Source: an uncultured Saccharospirillaceae bacterium (GTDB taxonomy: Bacteria; Pseudomonadota; Gammaproteobacteria; Pseudomonadales; Oceanobacteraceae). Taken from it: DNA of 64,000 bases. The notes under the pieces are model-generated. The model did no database searches and was not told the DNA's origin. It saw only the letters and a list, made by a program, of their open reading frames with translations. How positions within the stretch are numbered: position 1 is the stretch's first letter; every line of letters begins with the position of its first letter. A program made the translations under genes and the position numbers. Shown piece after piece: positions 60,051-64,000 of this stretch. The stretch spans positions 186,001 to 250,000 of the forward strand of contig CANNFT010000005.1 in the NCBI GenBank assembly GCA_947503895.1. The letters are read 5' to 3'.

Positions 60051-62831
60051 TTAGAGGTGCCCTATATATTGAGGGGCAGAAAGTTGCGGGACTGACAAGT
60101 CGCTATGACTAAAACTAAATTGTCCCGTTTTAATGTTAGTCCAGTGCTCGCCATCCTGGCTTTTGACAATGTTCGTGTGTAGTTGGTGATAAATAAATTG
60201 CCCTTTGATAATCCAAATTTCATCTTTGAACTTAACGAGGGTGGCATTTTGGTCTATCTCACCGATGAAAGGGTGCTTCACTTCATCCCATTGGTAACCA
60301 TTTTTTGAGCGGAAAAGTGCTTTAGTATGGTTTCTTTTCCGGTCCTTATGAGACTTAAAACCAAATATATACATATGATCATGAAGTGCGATGATCTGTT
60401 CTGCTCGAATGGGCAGCCCGTCATATTCTAATGACCAGAGGATACCATCCGTCGAGCTTAATAATTTATCGTCCCGGCAGGTAAACCACATTCGATCCTT
60501 GAATACAGTGCTGGCTCCCCAGCCGCTGCGGCAAGATTCTAATCCTTTAACGGTATGAGATGTCCATTGGTTATTTTCGTGTATTTTCACTTTTTGATCT
60601 CGGGTTTGCAGCCAAAGCTTACCTTTAAAGCTCTGCAGTGCAGCCTTACCACCGGTGTGAATTTTCCAGTACTTTTCTAAATCGGTTTTCCAATGTTGAC
60701 CATCACTTGAATGGGCAATACGCGTTTTCCACCATTCGGTTTTATGGCTTTCAGAGATACTCCAGAGTTTTCCGTTATGCTCTGCCACCGTTGCCAGAGA
60801 GAACGTACGTTGGGATGGGCTCTTTTGCCACTGCATTCCGTCCTTAGAATACCAAGTATCAACAAAGGACATGTCTTTGACATAACCCTCAGTTTTTAAT
60901 GCTCGCTTAGGGTATAGAAATAAGGTGTCATTCAGTGTCGCGACACGAAACTTGTCGAGTTGCTTTTCTTGATTGTCCCATTTTACGCCGTCCTTAGAAA
61001 TCCAATGTAACCCCGTTCTTTTGTTCTCTTGTTTGAGTTTGCCCGTGTAATACGTTGAAAATATGTTTGCTCCAGACAAGTGTATGGCTTGTTTATAAAC
61101 ATAGGGCGTACAGTCGTTCCGACATTCGACGTTGAGGGTTTTAGACTGAGTATCCCATTGAATGGCATCCTTGGATCGCCACACTACATTGTCGCCTAAC
61201 ATATAGAGTGTATGATCGAGTTCGACCACGCGATTAAACGTTTTCCGTTTCATGCTAATAGGCGATTTTGAATTCTCCACGGTCCATTTTATGCCATCGG
61301 TCGAAGATAAAATTTCTCTTTCCACTGAAAACAGCCACATTTTCTTCTGAAACGATGTGGGTTGTTTTTCATTAATCTGAGAAAACAATCGGGCATCTTC
61401 GTTAACTTTAAACCAATGAACACCATTGGGCGATTTCCACAGTTCAGTGCGCGCTTGGAATCGTTTGCGGCTGTTTTTTAATTGATTAAATTCTTCTGAT
61501 GATAAAATTCGCCCGCCACCATAAGACCATAAGTGTTGATTAAACGCGACGACGACATGGCTATCGATTTCACCCAGCGCACTGCTCTCACTTTCTTGGT
61601 GCCAGTGCACGCCATCTTCTGAAGACCAAATATCACTGCTGGTGCGTCTTTTAATACCAGCAAGCTTAACGCGGCCCCCAATAACCCACAGTTTGTTTCT
61701 GAAAACAACTACTTGCTGAAGCGTTCGTGGCGAAAAAATAGGTCCCTGTGTTTTAACTTTGAACCAATGTATTCCGTCATCTGAATGCCAAACATCATTG
61801 GATAATTCCGTGTCTATTCCGCCAATCAACCAGACTTTATTTCGATGGGTGACGGGCTTAAACGTTGGGTTGTGGGTGCGTTTCCAAGGAGATGGCCTGC
61901 TCAGGCGAACGGTGGCGCTGTTTATCTCGCGTTGAAAATTTGCTTGTAATGTCAGTGCAGCTTGCTGATCCAGATTTACGTTGTCGAACACAGCGCGACG
62001 TTGATTGAGTGTTGAAGTGTGCGTTTGATGGTTAACTTTAAGCGTAAATGGCGACTCGGTGGCATGCAGTATTAATTGTGTGCGCGAATCCGATTGCACG
62101 GTTGCAAAATCGACGCGCAGTGTGGGGTCCTGTGCGTCATTAATGCCATCAGCATCAATGTCAGTGGTCAGCTCTGGTTGCTTGTCGTCAAGATCATACT
62201 GGGCGTCCACACCATCAGCGTCCTTGTCTAAACTCAGCTGAGGATCTAATGGAAAGGCATCCTGTACATCGGGAATGTCATCGTTATCGTCATCCTCATC
62301 AATTCGATTACCCTTGCCATCTTTATCTGTGTCGGCTATTTCGCTAGCATCATTTGGGAAATCGTCTTGGTTGTCGCCGACGCCATCTCCGTCACTATCT
62401 TTTGCTTCTTGTGAATTAAATGGAAAGGCATCGGATTGATCGCTGACACCATCAAGGTCGCTGTCTAAATACGCACTCGCGTCCAGTGGAAAGGCGTCGG
62501 AAATATCTAAGACCTGATCGCCATCGTCATCGTTATCCAGCGCATTGCTGATGCCATCATTGTCGGTATCGAATTGCGCTTGACTGTCGAGGGGGAAAGC
62601 GTCATCTGCATCGACCACCGTATCGTTGTCATCATCTTCATCACAAGCGTCACCGAGTAAGTCATGATCCGTATCAATTTGCTCCGGATTTGGCGTTTCC
62701 GGGCAGTTGTCTAAGTCATCGACAATAGCGTCATTGTCCATATCCTTGGGTAACAATATTAACGTGCAAAGAATAACCCCAATACAAGCGATCAATGCCC
62801 ACTCTAGCTTACCGAATTTATATCCCATCAT
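60051..62831 (-). CDS. anchored protein with TSP3 calcium repeats and about twelve SxDGxxW repeats
   Basis: The 926-aa protein has an N-terminal hydrophobic span (about 10-27), then residues 28-235 as thrombospondin type 3-like repeats (DTDNDGISNALDNDDDGDQV, DAFPLD six times), which bind calcium. From about 310 to the end come about twelve ~45-50-residue units, each with S-x-D-G-x-x-W followed by a hydrophobic K/H-L-W-x-x-G strand (for example WHSDDGIHWFKV, NKLWVIGG). The pattern predicts one or two beta-propellers related to kelch/sialidase repeats. It is likely exported and faces the medium. Start codon choice between two adjacent ATGs is open. Confidence 0.8.
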   Translation of the reverse strand: MMGYKFGKLEWALIACIGVILCTLILLPKDMDNDAIVDDLDNCPETPNPEQIDTDHDLLGDACDEDDDNDTVVDADDAFPLDSQAQFDTDNDGISNALDNDDDGDQVLDISDAFPLDASAYLDSDLDGVSDQSDAFPFNSQEAKDSDGDGVGDNQDDFPNDASEIADTDKDGKGNRIDEDDDNDDIPDVQDAFPLDPQLSLDKDADGVDAQYDLDDKQPELTTDIDADGINDAQDPTLRVDFATVQSDSRTQLILHATESPFTLKVNHQTHTSTLNQRRAVFDNVNLDQQAALTLQANFQREINSATVRLSRPSPWKRTHNPTFKPVTHRNKVWLIGGIDTELSNDVWHSDDGIHWFKVKTQGPIFSPRTLQQVVVFRNKLWVIGGRVKLAGIKRRTSSDIWSSEDGVHWHQESESSALGEIDSHVVVAFNQHLWSYGGGRILSSEEFNQLKNSRKRFQARTELWKSPNGVHWFKVNEDARLFSQINEKQPTSFQKKMWLFSVEREILSSTDGIKWTVENSKSPISMKRKTFNRVVELDHTLYMLGDNVVWRSKDAIQWDTQSKTLNVECRNDCTPYVYKQAIHLSGANIFSTYYTGKLKQENKRTGLHWISKDGVKWDNQEKQLDKFRVATLNDTLFLYPKRALKTEGYVKDMSFVDTWYSKDGMQWQKSPSQRTFSLATVAEHNGKLWSISESHKTEWWKTRIAHSSDGQHWKTDLEKYWKIHTGGKAALQSFKGKLWLQTRDQKVKIHENNQWTSHTVKGLESCRSGWGASTVFKDRMWFTCRDDKLLSSTDGILWSLEYDGLPIRAEQIIALHDHMYIFGFKSHKDRKRNHTKALFRSKNGYQWDEVKHPFIGEIDQNATLVKFKDEIWIIKGQFIYHQLHTNIVKSQDGEHWTNIKTGQFSFSHSDLSVPQLSAPQYIGHL

Positions 62832-63308
62832 ATTTCCTGTGCATATGTCCTTTTACTCAATACCAAACGTCGTGCAGAGCGAGCAGCTTGCTTATTACAC
62901 CGTGTGAGTCGTGCCGATCACTTTTCAAGTCGCTATTAGGATGGGGGAATCTACAGGAGCAGGTGAGATACATCAATTGCGCTATCACATTCCTGTGAAA
63001 CAGATTATGTACGGGCTCCAACGATTACATGGCGCAAAATAACGATCAATAAATAAACAATGCGATCGCCAGTATGCCCTTGAGTAATCGGTTCGGTGAA
63101 TACAGAAAAACTCGCCGAATCGACATGGCGTGGCGAATAATGACGTCACTTATTGATCATAAATTCTTTTGATTTGCTCGCTGATGAATGTTGCTAAGTT
63201 GGGTATTTGAATCTACTTTTACATTACTACGTGATGGAACCGGTTTATCACTATTCCATTCTATTGGTTCGATGCAGTCCAAGAGCGCAAAGGGCAAGTT
63301 AGAACGAT
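62832..63308. other. intergenic region without a recognised gene
   Basis: About 475 bp between divergent genes (the TSP3 protein and the chemoreceptor). Plus-strand frames of 66-77 codons here overlap promoter space and look random. Confidence 0.5.
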
Positions 63309-64000
63309 ATGAATCAGGCATCAATAAAAACGATAATTACAGTCACATTGCTGGGCTTTGTTATATTCGTTGCTGTCTTGGTAGGAACCATCAGTCAGTG
63401 GACAGCCAAAAATATAATTGAATACCGAGTCACACAAATCGAGTTGCCCAATATGATTGGGGTGATATCTGAAAAAATTAATAAAGAAGTGTCTGTCATG
63501 TCGGCAATTGCGACACAGATCGCCACTGATTCTCACATTTTAGATTGGATTAATGACGGGAAAAACCCAGACAAAGAATCAGTGCTCACAAATAAACTCA
63601 AAAGTATCACATTAAAAAATGGGTTAAGTGCTGCATCATTTGTGGATCGGGAAACGGCAGACTTTTGGAACCAAGATGGCTATTTGAGACAATTACAAAG
63701 AGACAGCCGAGACGGTTGGTTTTTCGATTATTCCTCAAGTAATCGAGAGACCATGGTGAGTGTATACACGGATAAAGAAACGGGTAAAACCGATATGTTC
63801 GTGAACTTTCAGCAGCTCAATGGTCGGGGTCTGGGTGGAACAGGCAAGTCGTTTGAATCCGTTATATCAATGTTGAAAAATTTCAAGATTGAAGATACGG
63901 GCTTTGTTTATCTGGTGAATGAAAAGGGTGATGTGAAAATACACCCTAATAGTGATTCTCAAAAAGCCACCAATATCAGTGCCATGTATGGTTCGAGCGC
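63309..64000 (+). CDS. methyl-accepting chemotaxis protein, N-terminal part (runs off window)
   Basis: The frame is open from ATG 63309 to the window end (230 codons seen). The start has a transmembrane span at about residues 8-29 (TIITVTLLGFVIFVAVLVGT) and a periplasmic region with dCache-like character: QIATDSHILDWINDGKNPDK, NGLSAASFVDRETADFWNQDG, DGWFFDYSSS and EDTGFVYLVNEKGDVKIHPN. These are typical of chemoreceptors that bind amino acids or other small ligands. The HAMP and signalling domains must lie beyond base 64000, so the chemoreceptor call is an extrapolation; a diguanylate cyclase with the same sensor is possible. Confidence 0.75.
   Translation, partial: MNQASIKTIITVTLLGFVIFVAVLVGTISQWTAKNIIEYRVTQIELPNMIGVISEKINKEVSVMSAIATQIATDSHILDWINDGKNPDKESVLTNKLKSITLKNGLSAASFVDRETADFWNQDGYLRQLQRDSRDGWFFDYSSSNRETMVSVYTDKETGKTDMFVNFQQLNGRGLGGTGKSFESVISMLKNFKIEDTGFVYLVNEKGDVKIHPNSDSQKATNISAMYGSS

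Noticed and set aside
63188..63421. 77-codon ORF overlapping the chemoreceptor start
   Set aside because: It is in a different frame from the chemoreceptor, which has a clear membrane span and sensor-domain motifs.

Overview
The window looks like chromosomal DNA of a marine gammaproteobacterium, probably Oceanospirillales-like, with moderate GC. The evidence is the set of core genes (hslVU, argS plus a SPOR-domain gene, priA, rpmE, malic enzyme, serA divergent from a D-2-hydroxyglutarate dehydrogenase, rpiA, ilvA), an AGCS-type sodium/amino-acid symporter, thrombospondin type 3 calcium-binding repeats and a chemoreceptor. The taxonomic call is inference from gene content. No complete mobile element, tRNA, rRNA or CRISPR array was seen.

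Layout. 1-5.1 kb: the tail of an unknown gene, an AT-rich secreted protein with an apextrin-like Cys-rich tip, a ketopantoate-reductase-family gene, and a three-gene cassette (membrane coiled-coil protein, 52-aa membrane protein, TAXI-like periplasmic binding protein). 5.1-15.7 kb: catabolism. A Tat-exported molybdenum hydroxylase with [2Fe-2S] and triheme cytochrome c subunits is divergent from ethanolamine ammonia-lyase eutBC, followed by LysR/YqaA, a DMT exporter, a tautomerase and a small hydrolase. 15.7-20.6 kb: a MocR regulator divergent from a 3-hydroxyisobutyrate-dehydrogenase-like gene, with a perfect palindrome between them, then two tandem paralogous solute-binding proteins. 21-35 kb: hslVU with a clear sigma-32 promoter, a pseudouridine synthase, a large secreted M14 carboxypeptidase, argS-SPOR, a decayed immunity-gene-like island (31.0-32.3 kb) and priA. 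35-37 kb: rpmE and malic enzyme.

37.8-43.4 kb is the most interesting region. A LuxR-type regulator is followed by a tightly packed run: an AvrD-like protein with two internal repeats, a P-loop NTPase/kinase, a HAD-IB phosphatase and an RND/MMPL exporter, ending at a strong terminator. AvrD of Pseudomonas syringae directs synthesis of syringolides (acyl-sugar elicitors), so I read this as a possible self-contained system to make, mature, export and perceive a small lipid-sugar signal. Immediately after it (43.6-45.0 kb) is a CesT-like type III secretion chaperone with a downstream candidate cysteine-protease-like effector.

45.6-64 kb returns to housekeeping and envelope genes: serA, D-2-hydroxyglutarate dehydrogenase, a fumarylacetoacetate-hydrolase-family gene, rpiA, ilvA, the symporter, a methyltransferase / DUF2156 / acyl-CoA ligase group, a HIT protein, a DUF1439 protein, a 926-aa anchored protein with TSP3 repeats and about twelve 'SxDGxxW' repeats, and the N-terminus of a methyl-accepting chemotaxis protein cut by the window end. 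Many genes end in well-formed intrinsic terminators, which help define transcription units.
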